Positions 36,952-45,697 of a stretch of 64,000 nt of DNA are shown one piece after another. Both the position numbers and the translations under genes were made by a program. The notes beneath the pieces are model-generated. The model ran no database searches, was not told the origin of the DNA, and saw only the letters and a list, made by a program, of their open reading frames with translations. Within the stretch, counting starts at the first letter, position 1. Every line of letters starts with the position of its first letter. The DNA is from Streptomyces sclerotialus. Its GTDB lineage: Bacteria; Actinomycetota; Actinomycetes; Streptomycetales; Streptomycetaceae. The stretch is taken from assembly GCA_000719105.1 (NCBI GenBank), contig JODX01000024.1, positions 1-64,000 on the forward strand, read 5' to 3'.

Positions 36952-37353
36952 GGCGTGTACATCCTCTTATGTGATCTTTATGAGGGACGCGCGCATCGTA
37001 TGTCAGTCCTGTGTCCTGGCTGTACGCGGCTGTACGAGGGCTCTCACCTCAGGCCCTCACCTCATCGCACCGTCTCCGACTCGCGACGGGCCACGAGGGT
37101 TGTATCCGCGCTGCGCACGCCACGGAATATTCGTACGGCGCGGTCGGTTGGCTCCACCGGTGAAAGCGATGACCGGACCGGCGCCGATCTCGCGCATGAG
37201 GACCTCGCGCCCTCCGCGCTGAAGGTCACGGACCCGAAACACGCGCGTTTCGTCAGCCCCGCAAACACTCCGTATCCTTGACAGGACCCATCGCGCAGCC
37301 CGGCCGACGTCGCCCGAGAGCTCACCCGCCCTCGACAAGTCGACAGGAGCCCT
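36952..37353 (+). other. Divergent intergenic region upstream of the FUSC gene
   Basis: 402 bases between two divergent genes. It should contain both promoters. TATCCT at 37273-37278 and TTGACA at 37278-37283 are isolated hexamers without good partners. I see no coding frame with similarity, no RNA gene and no strong repeat. Confidence 0.4.
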
Positions 37354-39309
37354 GTGTCCCGACCCGCACGACTCGCCCGACCCGCACGGTCCGGTGTCCG
37401 CGCAATGATCGCCGATCTTCCCTCCTGGCTCACGCACGCCCTGCACACCCCGCGCGGTCCGATTCCCTGGAACGCGGTGGCGCGCGCCGCCCTGGCCGCC
37501 GGGCCGCTGCTGCTCGTGGCCCTGCTCCTCGACCAGGTGTCGCTGGGGGCCTTCGCCGCGATCGGGGCGATGCTGGCCGGGCTCAGTGACCGTCCGGGAA
37601 GCCGGCGGTCGGCGGTCAAGCGGATCGGGGTGCCCGTGCTTGTCGGAGCGGCGGGCGTGCTGGTGGGCACGTACGCGGGGGAGTACAGCGGCGCCGGGCC
37701 CGTCGTGCTCACCGTGCTGCTCACCCTGGTCGGGCTGCTCGTCGGGTGTGTCAGTGCCGCCGGGCCCGTGGCCTCCGCCTCCGGGACGCAGGCGCTCGTC
37801 GCACTCGCCCTCGGGGCCGGGATGACGGCGACCGACCCGGGGTGGGCGCGGGCGCTGGCGTTCGCCTTCGGCGGCGGGTGGCTGCTGCTGCTCGCGCTGG
37901 TGCAGCCCGCGCCCGGAGCCGTGGCCGTCGCCGGGACCTTCCGGTCCGCGCTGCGGGCCGAGTACCACCGGTTCGACGGGGAGCGGGCCGCCGTCGCCGC
38001 CGTGTACGACGCGATCGCCGCGCTGCTCGACGCCACCGGTAGGCCGGGGGCCGTCGCCCGGCGTGCCGCGCTGACCGCCGCCCTCGACCAGGCGCAGGAC
38101 GCGCTCGCCGGGCCCCGGCTGCGGCGGTACGTCCGGTCCGGGGCCGAGCGGCGGCTGCACGCCCAGTACGCCGCCGCGCTCCCGCTCGCCGAGGCGGCGA
38201 CCGCGCTCTTCTGGGCCGGGGACGCCGTGCCGGGCCGGGCCGCCGAGGGACCCCGGCGCCTCGCCGCCGCCGTACGGGGCGGCGCTCACACGGGACCCCT
38301 GCCCGCGCCGTCCCGCCACGCCCCCGGACTGCGGGCTCTGGACGACGCCCTGCTGCGCGCCGCCGAGGTGTTCGACCGGCCGGAGGACAGCCGTCACCCC
38401 GGGCTGCACCGGCGGTACCGGAGCGCCAAGGGCTCCGTCCGCGCCGCCCTCGGGCCCGGCGGGCGGGAGTACGGGGTGCGCGTCGCCGTGTCGTACGGGG
38501 CGAGCGCCGCGGTGGCGCAGGCGCTGCACCACGAGTACTGGTACTGGATGCCCGTCACGGCGGTCTTCCTGGTCAAGCCCGACCTCGGGCCGCTCGTCTC
38601 CCGGGTGCTGAGCCGGGCCGCCGGCACCGTGCTGGGCGCCCTCGTCTTCGCCGGGTTCGCCGCGCTGCTGCCGCGGGCGGCGGGGCTGGTCGCGCTCGTC
38701 GCGCTCAGCGGCGCGCTGATCCCCGTCGCGCTGCGGCACTTCGCCGCCATGACCGCGGTCGCCACCGTGATCGTGCTCGCCCTGGTGGAGCTGGGCGGAG
38801 CCCCGCAGGCCACCTGGACCCGTATCGGCGAGACGCTGCTGGCCTGCGCGATCGTGCTGCTCGTCGGCCATCTGCCGGTGCCCGGACAGCGCGCCGGGGG
38901 CGTCCGGGCCCGGCTGGAGCGGGCGACGGACGCGGCCCATGCCTACCTCCGGCACGTCCTCGGCGCGTCGAGCGAGCCCGACGACCGGGCACGGCGGTGG
39001 ACGCTGCGCCGCGAGGCCTACCGCACGCTCGCCGAGGCCCGCGCGGCGATCGACCTCGCCGCAGCCGAGCTGCCCGCCCTGGCCCGGCAGGCGGAGGGCG
39101 CGAACGAGGTGGCCGCGACGCTCGAGCACCTCGTCGACACCACCACCGCGTGCGCCGTCCACCTCGACGACGAGGGGCGGCTCGTACCGGCGTACACCCG
39201 GCGGATCGACGCCCTGCTGGAGGAGCTCGAGCAGCGACGCCGGCGGATCGGCCTGGGCGGCGGAGCGGAAGGACCGGAGGAGCCCGCGGGCCTGCGCCCG
39301 GCCGTATGA
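37354..39309 (+). CDS. FUSC-family membrane transporter
   Basis: 651 residues from GTG 37354 with AGGAG four bases upstream; ATG 37405 is an alternative. Two blocks of hydrophobic helices (about 45-190 and 370-500) flank cytoplasmic helical regions, the duplicated FUSC/aromatic-acid-exporter (AaeB-like) design. WYWMPVTAVFLVKPDLGPLV, just after the second block begins, is the characteristic FUSC motif. Family members export hydroxybenzoates or fusaric acid. The substrate here is unknown and no partner periplasmic gene is present. Confidence 0.9.
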   Translation: MSRPARLARPARSGVRAMIADLPSWLTHALHTPRGPIPWNAVARAALAAGPLLLVALLLDQVSLGAFAAIGAMLAGLSDRPGSRRSAVKRIGVPVLVGAAGVLVGTYAGEYSGAGPVVLTVLLTLVGLLVGCVSAAGPVASASGTQALVALALGAGMTATDPGWARALAFAFGGGWLLLLALVQPAPGAVAVAGTFRSALRAEYHRFDGERAAVAAVYDAIAALLDATGRPGAVARRAALTAALDQAQDALAGPRLRRYVRSGAERRLHAQYAAALPLAEAATALFWAGDAVPGRAAEGPRRLAAAVRGGAHTGPLPAPSRHAPGLRALDDALLRAAEVFDRPEDSRHPGLHRRYRSAKGSVRAALGPGGREYGVRVAVSYGASAAVAQALHHEYWYWMPVTAVFLVKPDLGPLVSRVLSRAAGTVLGALVFAGFAALLPRAAGLVALVALSGALIPVALRHFAAMTAVATVIVLALVELGGAPQATWTRIGETLLACAIVLLVGHLPVPGQRAGGVRARLERATDAAHAYLRHVLGASSEPDDRARRWTLRREAYRTLAEARAAIDLAAAELPALARQAEGANEVAATLEHLVDTTTACAVHLDDEGRLVPAYTRRIDALLEELEQRRRRIGLGGGAEGPEEPAGLRPAV

Positions 39310-39417
39310 GCGGCCGGGCGGCAGAGTCCGTTGAAGAGCCTGTGGTGAGCGGCCGGGCGGGGAAGTCCGTCCTCGGTTCACCTTCGCGGGGCCCTCGCCC
39401 CGCCGTACCGTGACCGC

Positions 39418-40824
39418 ATGACGCCCCCTGCGACGACGCAGCAGACGCAGCAGCAGACGCAGCCTCCCGCCGATCTCCTCATCACCGGATGCACGGCCCT
39501 CCTGCACGACGAGCAGGAGCGGATCCAGTTCCTCGAGGACGCCGCCGTCGTCGTACGGGACGGGGTCGTCGACTTCGTCGGCCCGGCCGCGGACGTCCGT
39601 GCCCTGTCCCTGTCGGCCGCCGAGCACATCGACGCGCGCGGGCAGGTCGCCGTGCCCGGCTTGATCAACTGCCACTCGCACGCGGCGATGGTGGCCCTGC
39701 GCGGCGTGGCCGAGGACCTGCCGGCCGAGGAGTGGTTCAACGACGTCGTCTGGCCGATCGAGTCCAACCTCACGCCGCGGGACGTGGAACTGGGCACGCG
39801 GCTCGCCTGCGCCGAAATGATCCGCGGCGGGGTGACGTGCTTCGCCGACCACTACTTCCATATGGACAGGGTCGCGGCCGTCGCCGACGAGAGCGGGCTG
39901 CGCGCCCACCTGGGGGAGGCGTTCTTCTCCTCGCAGGGGCCGGAGGGGCGCGCGAGGTCGGTGGGGTTCGCGCTGCGGCACCGGGGCGCGGCCGGCGGGC
40001 GCATCACCACCGCTCTCGCGCCGCACGCCCCGTACACCGTCGACGACACCGACCTCGCCGCCACCGCAGGTCTCGCGCGCGAGCACGGACTGCCCGTCCA
40101 CCTCCACGCCGCCGAGAGCCGCGACCAGACCGGGAACAGCCTCGCCCGGCACGGCGTCACGCCCGTCGAGGTGCTGGAACGAACCGGTCTCCTCGACCTT
40201 CCGGCGGGGGTCCTGATCGCGCACGGCACCGGCATCGTCGAGCGCGATCTGCCCGTGCTGGAGCGTGCCGGAGGACCCGTCGGCGTCGCGACCGCGCCCC
40301 GTACGTACCTGAAGTTCGCCTGGTCCACCACGCCCGTACGGGCCCTGCGCGGCATCGGCGTCCCGGTCGGGCTGGCCACGGACGGGGCCGCCTCGAACAA
40401 CTCCCTCGACCTGTGGCAGGTGATGGCACTCATCGCGCTGGCGCAGAAGGCGGCCGAGGGCGATCCGCGCTGGCTGACCGCCCGGCAGGCGCTGCACCAC
40501 GCCACGCTGCAGAGCGCACGGGCCGTCGGGCTGGGGGACCGCATCGGCAGCCTCGCCCCCGGCCGGCGCGCCGACATCGTCCTCGTGGATCTCACCGGAC
40601 CGCACACCCAGCCCGTGCACGACCTCGCCGCCACCCTCGTGCACAGCGTCCGCGCGGGTGACGTCCGTACGACGATCGTCGACGGCCGTGTCCTCATGCG
40701 CGACCGTGAGCTGCTGACGATCGATGTCGCGGAGACCGTGCGGGAACTGGGGGAACGTCTGCCCGCACTCGTCGACCGCGGCCACGGCGTGCGCATCCAG
40801 GAGTACGACAGGCCGCCCGGGTGA
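39418..40824 (+). CDS. Amidohydrolase (MTA/SAH deaminase-type)
   Basis: 468 residues; ATG 39418, with TACCGT six bases upstream. The N-terminal metal site is GLINCHSHAAM, with HLHAAES and LATDGAASNNSLDLW supplying the other metal ligands, as in the SsnA/TrzF/MtaD deaminases that act on methylthioadenosine, adenosylhomocysteine or related purines. A beta-sandwich from both termini frames the barrel (GCTALLHDEQERIQFLEDAA and LVDLTGPHTQPVHDLAATLV). The exact purine is not predictable. Confidence 0.9.
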   Translation: MTPPATTQQTQQQTQPPADLLITGCTALLHDEQERIQFLEDAAVVVRDGVVDFVGPAADVRALSLSAAEHIDARGQVAVPGLINCHSHAAMVALRGVAEDLPAEEWFNDVVWPIESNLTPRDVELGTRLACAEMIRGGVTCFADHYFHMDRVAAVADESGLRAHLGEAFFSSQGPEGRARSVGFALRHRGAAGGRITTALAPHAPYTVDDTDLAATAGLAREHGLPVHLHAAESRDQTGNSLARHGVTPVEVLERTGLLDLPAGVLIAHGTGIVERDLPVLERAGGPVGVATAPRTYLKFAWSTTPVRALRGIGVPVGLATDGAASNNSLDLWQVMALIALAQKAAEGDPRWLTARQALHHATLQSARAVGLGDRIGSLAPGRRADIVLVDLTGPHTQPVHDLAATLVHSVRAGDVRTTIVDGRVLMRDRELLTIDVAETVRELGERLPALVDRGHGVRIQEYDRPPG

Positions 40825-40934
40825 GCGGCGGCGCGACGCTCCGCCGCCCGGCGCCGGAAAAAGTCCGCGCCCACCGATGAGTTCCGTTCCTCCGCCCGGT
40901 CCACCCCGAAGAGGACCGTGTTCCAGGAGGACCG

Positions 40935-41651
40935 ATGACACTTCCGCGGATCGTCCCGCGCGACGAGTGGCGCGCCGCGCGCGAGGAACTGCTCGCGAAG
41001 GAGAAGGCCGCCACGCGCGCGCGGGACGCGCTGAACGCCGAGCGGCGGCGACTGCCGATGGTCGAGCTCGACAAGGAGTACGTCTTCGAGAGCGGCGACG
41101 GCAAGGCGACCCTGCTCGATCTCTTCCGGGGGAGGTACCAGCTCATCGTGTACCACTTCATGTTCGCGCCCGAGTGGGAGGCGGGCTGCCGCAGCTGCTC
41201 GGCGTTCCTCGACCAGATCGGCCACCTCGCCCACCTCCGCGCGCGGGGTACCGAGTTCGCGGCCGTCTCCCGGGCGCCGTACATCCGGATCCTGCCGTTC
41301 AAGGCCCGTATGGGCTGGACGGTGCCCTGGTACTCGTCGTACGCCACCGACTTCAACCAGGACTTCCGGGTGTCGTTCGAGGAGGCCGGGGAGGCGGCCG
41401 GAGAGGCGGCCGAAGGCGGGATCGTCGAGCGGCCCGGGCTGAGCTGTTTCCTGCGGGACCGCGACCGGATCTTCCACACGTACTCGACGTACGGGCGCGG
41501 GCTGGACGGGCTCGGCTCCACGACCAGCCTGCTCGACCTCACCGCCCTGGGGCGGCAGGAGGAGTGGGAGGAGCCCAGGGGGCGCGCGTCGGAGCTCGGC
41601 GCGCCGGCCGGTAGTCCCCGGATCCGTTATCACGACGAGTACGAGGACTGA
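40935..41651 (+). CDS. DUF899 thioredoxin-like protein
   Basis: 238 residues with AGGAGG four bases upstream. The family motif LPMVELDKEYVFESGDG and the segment YHFMFAPEWEAGCRSCSAFL, whose two cysteines lie in a thioredoxin-like position, identify DUF899. SRAPYIRILPFKARMGWTVP and VFHTYSTYGRGLD are also conserved in the family. Function is unknown; a redox role is inferred from the fold. Confidence 0.9.
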   Translation: MTLPRIVPRDEWRAAREELLAKEKAATRARDALNAERRRLPMVELDKEYVFESGDGKATLLDLFRGRYQLIVYHFMFAPEWEAGCRSCSAFLDQIGHLAHLRARGTEFAAVSRAPYIRILPFKARMGWTVPWYSSYATDFNQDFRVSFEEAGEAAGEAAEGGIVERPGLSCFLRDRDRIFHTYSTYGRGLDGLGSTTSLLDLTALGRQEEWEEPRGRASELGAPAGSPRIRYHDEYED

Positions 41652-41783
41652 CGCTGTGTGATCGTTGCCCGGCACATGATGTTGGCCGCGTGTCAGCTAG
41701 GTCTCAGTCCCGTCACTCCGCGAGCCGATCACCCGGTCATGGGCGTTTAACTCTATGAACGCACTACGACCGGGAGGTGGATG

Positions 41784-41957
41784 GTGAGCGGGAGAACAGT
41801 GCTGGAGCGCTTCCCGGCCGGAGGGCCGCGCGGGTCCTGGCCGGCGGAGGAGTTCGCGCAGGCGCGCCGTCTGGAGGGACAGGCCGCGGAGGTCGTCATG
41901 GACCTCGCCACGGACACGTTCCTGGTGATCGTCCGCGGGGGTGACACCGTCGAGTGA
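41784..41957 (+). CDS. Small conserved-type protein, 57 residues
   Basis: GTG 41784 with GGGAGG six bases upstream; ATG 41781 is the in-frame alternative but is too close to the ribosome site. The product has a clear pattern: FPAGGPRGSWPAEEFAQARR then LEGQAAEVVMDLATDTFLVI. Codon positions show normal Streptomyces third-base G/C. From memory, similar 50-65 residue proteins with RGSWPAEEF and AAEVVMDLxxDxFLV motifs occur elsewhere in Streptomyces, often near XRE/DUF397 genes. Function is unknown. Confidence 0.75.
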   Translation: MSGRTVLERFPAGGPRGSWPAEEFAQARRLEGQAAEVVMDLATDTFLVIVRGGDTVE

Positions 41958-41982
41958 CGCGGCCGGGGCCGGCCCCGGGGTG

Positions 41983-44010
41983 TCAGCCGACCTCCCTGAC
42001 CGGCACCTTCGCCGTGCTCGCCGTACTCGCCGTACTCGCTGTGTTCGTCGCGTTTGTGGCGTCCGTCGTGTTCGTGGCGAACTGCTCTGCCTGCAGCGCG
42101 TACAGCTCCGCGTAGAGGCCGCCCCCGGCGAGGAGCTCCTCGGGCGTGCCGGACTCCACCAGACGGCCCTGGTCCAGGACGTGCACCAGGTCGGCGTGGC
42201 GGACCGATGCCAGCCGGTGCGTGATGAGGATGACCGTCTGACCGGTGCCCGCCAGGGCGCGAATCTTCTCGAACACCTCCAGCTCCGCCCGTGCGTCGAG
42301 CGCCGCCGTCGGCTCGTCCACGATCAGGATCTGCCCGCGCCGGTACGCGGCCCGCGCGATCCCCAGCCGCTGCCACTGGCCGCCCGACAGCTGGTGCCCG
42401 CCGCTGAACTCGCGGGCCAGCAGGGTGTCCAGGCCGCGCGGCAGATCGGCCACCACGTCCTGGGCACCGGCCTCGGCGACGGAGGAGGCGAGCCGTTCCT
42501 CGGTCAGCGGCGCCGAGGGGCGGCCGACCGCCACGTTCACCCGGGCGGTGAACGGCCACCGCTTGAAGTCCTGGGCGACCATCGCGATCCGCTCGACGAT
42601 CTCCTGCCGGTCGGCGGTCGCCGCGTCCACGTCGTCCCACAGGATCCGGCCGCTGTCCGGTGCGTACAGCCCGGCGAGCAGCTTGACCAGCGTCGTCTTG
42701 CCCGAGCCGTTCTCCCCGACGAGCGCGACGATCTTGCCCAGGGGGACGGTGAGGGTGACGTCGGAGAGGGCGGGCCGGGCCGTCTTGCCCGGGTAGCCGA
42801 AAGTGACGTTCTCCAGCCTGATCTCACGCGGCTGCGCGGGCAGCGACTCCCCGCCCGCCGGGATCGCCCGCTCGGCCGCCTCCGCGTACAGGCGCTGCAT
42901 GTCGCCGACGAAGAGAGCCTCCTCGTGCAGGGCGTTGACCTCCAGGACGAGTGTGTTGAGGCTCGCCGAGCCGGTCCGGATCGCGATCACCGCGGTGGCC
43001 GCCACGGAGAGCGCCATGGCGCCGGCCAGCAGCAGGGCACCCAGGGTCGCGTACGTCGCCACGGTGGCCAGCCCCGTCCAGGCCGCCGCGATCAGCCCGG
43101 TGCGCGCCGCGAGGCGGGCCAGCCGGGCCTGCTCGGCCTCCGCCGTCTCCGACATCGCGCGGTAGTGGCGCAGCAGGAACGGACCCACTCCGTGCACCCG
43201 GATCTCCGGCGCGGACTCCGGCTCGGCGAGCAGCCTGGCGAGCAGCTGTCCCGCGCGCGAGTGCTGCACCCAGGTGTGGAAGGACTCGTAACGGCGCCGG
43301 GCGGTCGTCAGCGCGCTCCAGGCGCTGGGCAGGGTCATGGTGATCAGCAGCGGGAGCAGGGCCGGGTGCAGCACCGTCAGTACGCCGGCCGCGGCGACGA
43401 GCGAGATCAGCGCGTTCACCACGCGCGCGGAGTACGCGATCATGCGGCGGGCGGACTGGGCGCCCCACTTCGCGGTGTCCAGGAGCTTGTGGAAGGTGTG
43501 GTCCTCGATCGCGGACAGCTCCACGGCCGCGGCGCACTCCAGGTACCGCTCGGTCGCCACACGCTCCACGCGCGGCTCCAGCCGTCCGGTGGCGTACGTG
43601 GAGGCGGCCCGCAGCAGCGCGGCGAGCATCATGACGACGGCGACCGCGACGAGCGCGGGCACCGCGTCCCGCAGCCGGTCCTCGACAGTGCCGTCCGCCA
43701 GCAGCCGGGCCAGCACGGAGTTGACCGCAAGCAGGCTCACCGCCTGGGCCAGGCCCCGGCCGATCTCGGATGCCAGCACGGTGCGGGCGGCCCGCCGGTC
43801 GGCCTGCCAGGCGAGCCGGAAGCCGACCGCCAGCAGGGACGGCAGCCGTCGCAGCATCGTGCGGAAGTTCAGTTCCAGGAACGCGCCCTGGTGCTGGGAC
43901 CAGCCCATGTCGTAGCGCAGCGGACCGCCGAAGAGCAGTACCTCCGACTCCGAGGGCTCCGAACCGCCCTTGTCGGGATCGTGTTTGCCCGGATCATGTC
44001 CCTTGCCCAC
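41983..44010 (-). CDS. ABC exporter, fused membrane and ATPase domains
   Basis: 675 residues from GTG 44010, with AGGGGAGG six bases upstream. Residues about 65-370 form a six-helix exporter domain. The ATPase has Walker A GENGSGKTTLVKLLAGLY, signature LSGGQWQRLGIARAAYR, Walker B ILIVDEPTAALD and H-loop VILITHRLAS. A half-transporter, it should dimerise. The C-terminal tail (TNTTDATNATNTASTASTAS) is encoded by a 9-bp repeat. No biosynthetic genes lie beside it, so the cargo is unknown. Confidence 0.92.
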   Translation of the reverse strand: MGKGHDPGKHDPDKGGSEPSESEVLLFGGPLRYDMGWSQHQGAFLELNFRTMLRRLPSLLAVGFRLAWQADRRAARTVLASEIGRGLAQAVSLLAVNSVLARLLADGTVEDRLRDAVPALVAVAVVMMLAALLRAASTYATGRLEPRVERVATERYLECAAAVELSAIEDHTFHKLLDTAKWGAQSARRMIAYSARVVNALISLVAAAGVLTVLHPALLPLLITMTLPSAWSALTTARRRYESFHTWVQHSRAGQLLARLLAEPESAPEIRVHGVGPFLLRHYRAMSETAEAEQARLARLAARTGLIAAAWTGLATVATYATLGALLLAGAMALSVAATAVIAIRTGSASLNTLVLEVNALHEEALFVGDMQRLYAEAAERAIPAGGESLPAQPREIRLENVTFGYPGKTARPALSDVTLTVPLGKIVALVGENGSGKTTLVKLLAGLYAPDSGRILWDDVDAATADRQEIVERIAMVAQDFKRWPFTARVNVAVGRPSAPLTEERLASSVAEAGAQDVVADLPRGLDTLLAREFSGGHQLSGGQWQRLGIARAAYRRGQILIVDEPTAALDARAELEVFEKIRALAGTGQTVILITHRLASVRHADLVHVLDQGRLVESGTPEELLAGGGLYAELYALQAEQFATNTTDATNATNTASTASTASTAKVPVREVG
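42011..42046. repeat. 9-bp coding repeat in ABC exporter tail
   Basis: GCCGTGCTC, GCCGTACTC twice and GCTGTGTTC run head to tail (plus-strand reading), then decay into related 9-mers. On the coding strand they encode Ser-Thr-Ala repeats, so copy number can change without breaking the frame. Confidence 0.8.
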
Positions 44011-44159
44011 CGTCGGCCTCCCCTGGACAGGTTCCCCTGGTCATGGAGGAGGCCACTATTGCGGGGCGGACGCCGGGCGGCCAGGGCGCACGACCGTATC
44101 GCGACGGACCGTCGGAGGTGCGCCGGGCGTGGCCGTACCGAACGGCCGGCTCCGCCCGG

Positions 44160-44612
44160 TCACGCGCTGAGCGGCTCCGACCAGGTGGGGGTCGTTCCCG
44201 TCACCCGGCACAGCGTCAGGTAGAGCGGGATCGGCGGGGTGTACGGGATCGTCCCCGCCGGCCGGTGGACGAGACCGGGGACGGCAGGCGTGCCCGGCAG
44301 GAAGGCGCCCGCGCTGTACCGGGCGGGCGCGGGCCACCGCAGGGCGTAGTCCGAATCCGAGGGCACCAGCCACCACCAATGCGCGTCGTCGGCGTACACA
44401 CAGCCCACCTGGGGCAGCCCCGCCATGAGTTCCCGGCCCAGCTCCGCCGGCACCTCGACGGCGTCGCAGCCCATGGGGGCGGTCATGCCCTCGGGCGGTG
44501 TCAGACGGGGGAGCACGGGGGCCCGCTGCCCGCGACGCAGGCGGATCAGGGTGTCCAGGCACACCACCGGGGCGGCACGGCCCGCCAGGTGCGCTCCGGT
44601 GGACGCCGTCAC
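44160..44612 (-). CDS. Unrecognised protein of the ATPase/XRE module
   Basis: 150 residues from GTG 44612, which overlaps the stop of the upstream ATPase gene (GTGA). The sequence is compositionally normal and contains ELMAGLPQVGCVYADDAHWW, WLVPSDSDYALRWPAPARY and IPYTPPIPLYLTLCRVTGTT. There are no membrane helices. The coupling suggests it works with the ATPase. I do not recognise a family. Confidence 0.75.
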   Translation of the reverse strand: MTASTGAHLAGRAAPVVCLDTLIRLRRGQRAPVLPRLTPPEGMTAPMGCDAVEVPAELGRELMAGLPQVGCVYADDAHWWWLVPSDSDYALRWPAPARYSAGAFLPGTPAVPGLVHRPAGTIPYTPPIPLYLTLCRVTGTTPTWSEPLSA

Positions 44613-45355
44613 TTCCACTCGGCCCCCGTTCCGCGGGGCGTACGCGTTCCGCTGCCCCGTTCCTCCGTGGGGGGCTTCTTCGCGCTCCAGCCCAGGTCGG
44701 ACCGGGCCCCGGTGTACGTGGCGATGCCGTCCGCCGTGCGGGGCGGGGCGCCGACAGGGCGTGTGAAGTCGAGGGGCCGCGTATGCGTGGCCTCCGCGGA
44801 GCGTGCCGCCCGGGCCCCCCGGGGCAGGTCCACCCAGACCAGCAGTCCCGGTCCCACCTCCTGGGTACCCCACGCCCGGCACACGGCCTCGACGAGGAGC
44901 AGACCTCTCCCGTGTTCCTCCTCGGGCAGTCCCGGTGAGGGGTGCGGAACGCCGGGGGCGCAGCCCTCGTCGCGCACGGCTATCCGGACGCGGTCGTCGC
45001 CGTCGTGCAGTTCGCACACGACCCGCTCGCCGGCGGCGTGCACGATCGCGTTGGTGACCAGCTCCGACACGACGAGGACCGCCGTGTCGCAGGTGTCCTC
45101 GCACAACGCCCAGCCGGACAGCCGGGCCCGCGTCATCCGCCGGGCCTGGGCCACGGCGCTCGGATGCGCGGTCAACTCGAAGCGGAACCGGCGCTCATCG
45201 TCCGTTCCTGGGGGCGTATCGGTCCCCGTACCGGGTCGGGGGCGCGACCCGGCGACCGTGCGTGGTTCCGGTCGCAGCCCGGTATCCGTACCGGGCGTGA
45301 ACCGGACCGGGACGGCTTCTGTTCCTAAAGGCGCGGGCGGAATCACGCTTGCCAC
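44609..45355 (-). CDS. HATPase (RsbW-like anti-sigma/ATP-binding) protein
   Basis: 248 residues from GTG 45355, near GGGGAG; an in-frame TTG at 45382 is less likely. After a 60-residue disordered leader, a histidine-kinase-type ATPase fold shows the N box (VVSELVTNAIVHAA), the G1 box (VAVRDEGCAPG-like IAVRDEGCAPGVPH) and the G2 region (EEHGRGLLLVEAVCRAWG). The Pro-rich C-terminal 80 residues are probably disordered. Such proteins are paired with WhiJ-type regulators in Streptomyces and resemble anti-sigma kinases. Confidence 0.88.
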   Translation of the reverse strand: MASVIPPAPLGTEAVPVRFTPGTDTGLRPEPRTVAGSRPRPGTGTDTPPGTDDERRFRFELTAHPSAVAQARRMTRARLSGWALCEDTCDTAVLVVSELVTNAIVHAAGERVVCELHDGDDRVRIAVRDEGCAPGVPHPSPGLPEEEHGRGLLLVEAVCRAWGTQEVGPGLLVWVDLPRGARAARSAEATHTRPLDFTRPVGAPPRTADGIATYTGARSDLGWSAKKPPTEERGSGTRTPRGTGAEWK

Positions 45356-45697
45356 TATCTCCCCGCCGGGAACACTTGGCAAGTGTCACTCTGAAAAATG
45401 CAGAGTGCTGTGTGACTGTCTGAAGGGGCATGGCACACTGCTCCCAACAGCACGTCAAGCGGCGCCAGTTGGGACCTGCGCAGAGGTGCATCGCGCGTGA
45501 TCGCATGGACACGCACGGGCACGGCGGGGCTCCGGACAGGCGCCGCAAGGCTGTCGGGAGCAGCGGCGACCGTGCGGACGGGGTCCCGCCCGAGGGCGGA
45601 ACCCGAGGACAGAACCCGAAGACGGGGCCCGGGGGCCGGGACGATCGCGCCGCAGGGTCAGGACCACTGTGCCGACAGGGCAAGGAGAGGGGACGAG
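45356..45697. other. Divergent control region of the WhiJ-like module
   Basis: 342 bases between the ATPase gene (minus) and the XRE gene (plus). It holds two adjacent inverted repeats near 45372-45407 and a leader of more than 200 bases before the XRE gene. A plus-strand open frame from 45430 overlaps the XRE start, but I could not support it as a gene. Confidence 0.5.
45372..45407. promoter_or_regulatory. Two adjacent inverted repeats, putative operators
   Basis: ACACTTG/CAAGTGT (45372-45386, one central base) is followed directly by CACTCTG/CAGAGTG (45387-45407, 7-base spacer). Both are perfect 7-bp repeats. They lie at the start of the ATPase gene and upstream of the divergent XRE gene, so they are likely binding sites for the XRE regulator or a partner. 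Confidence 0.7.
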
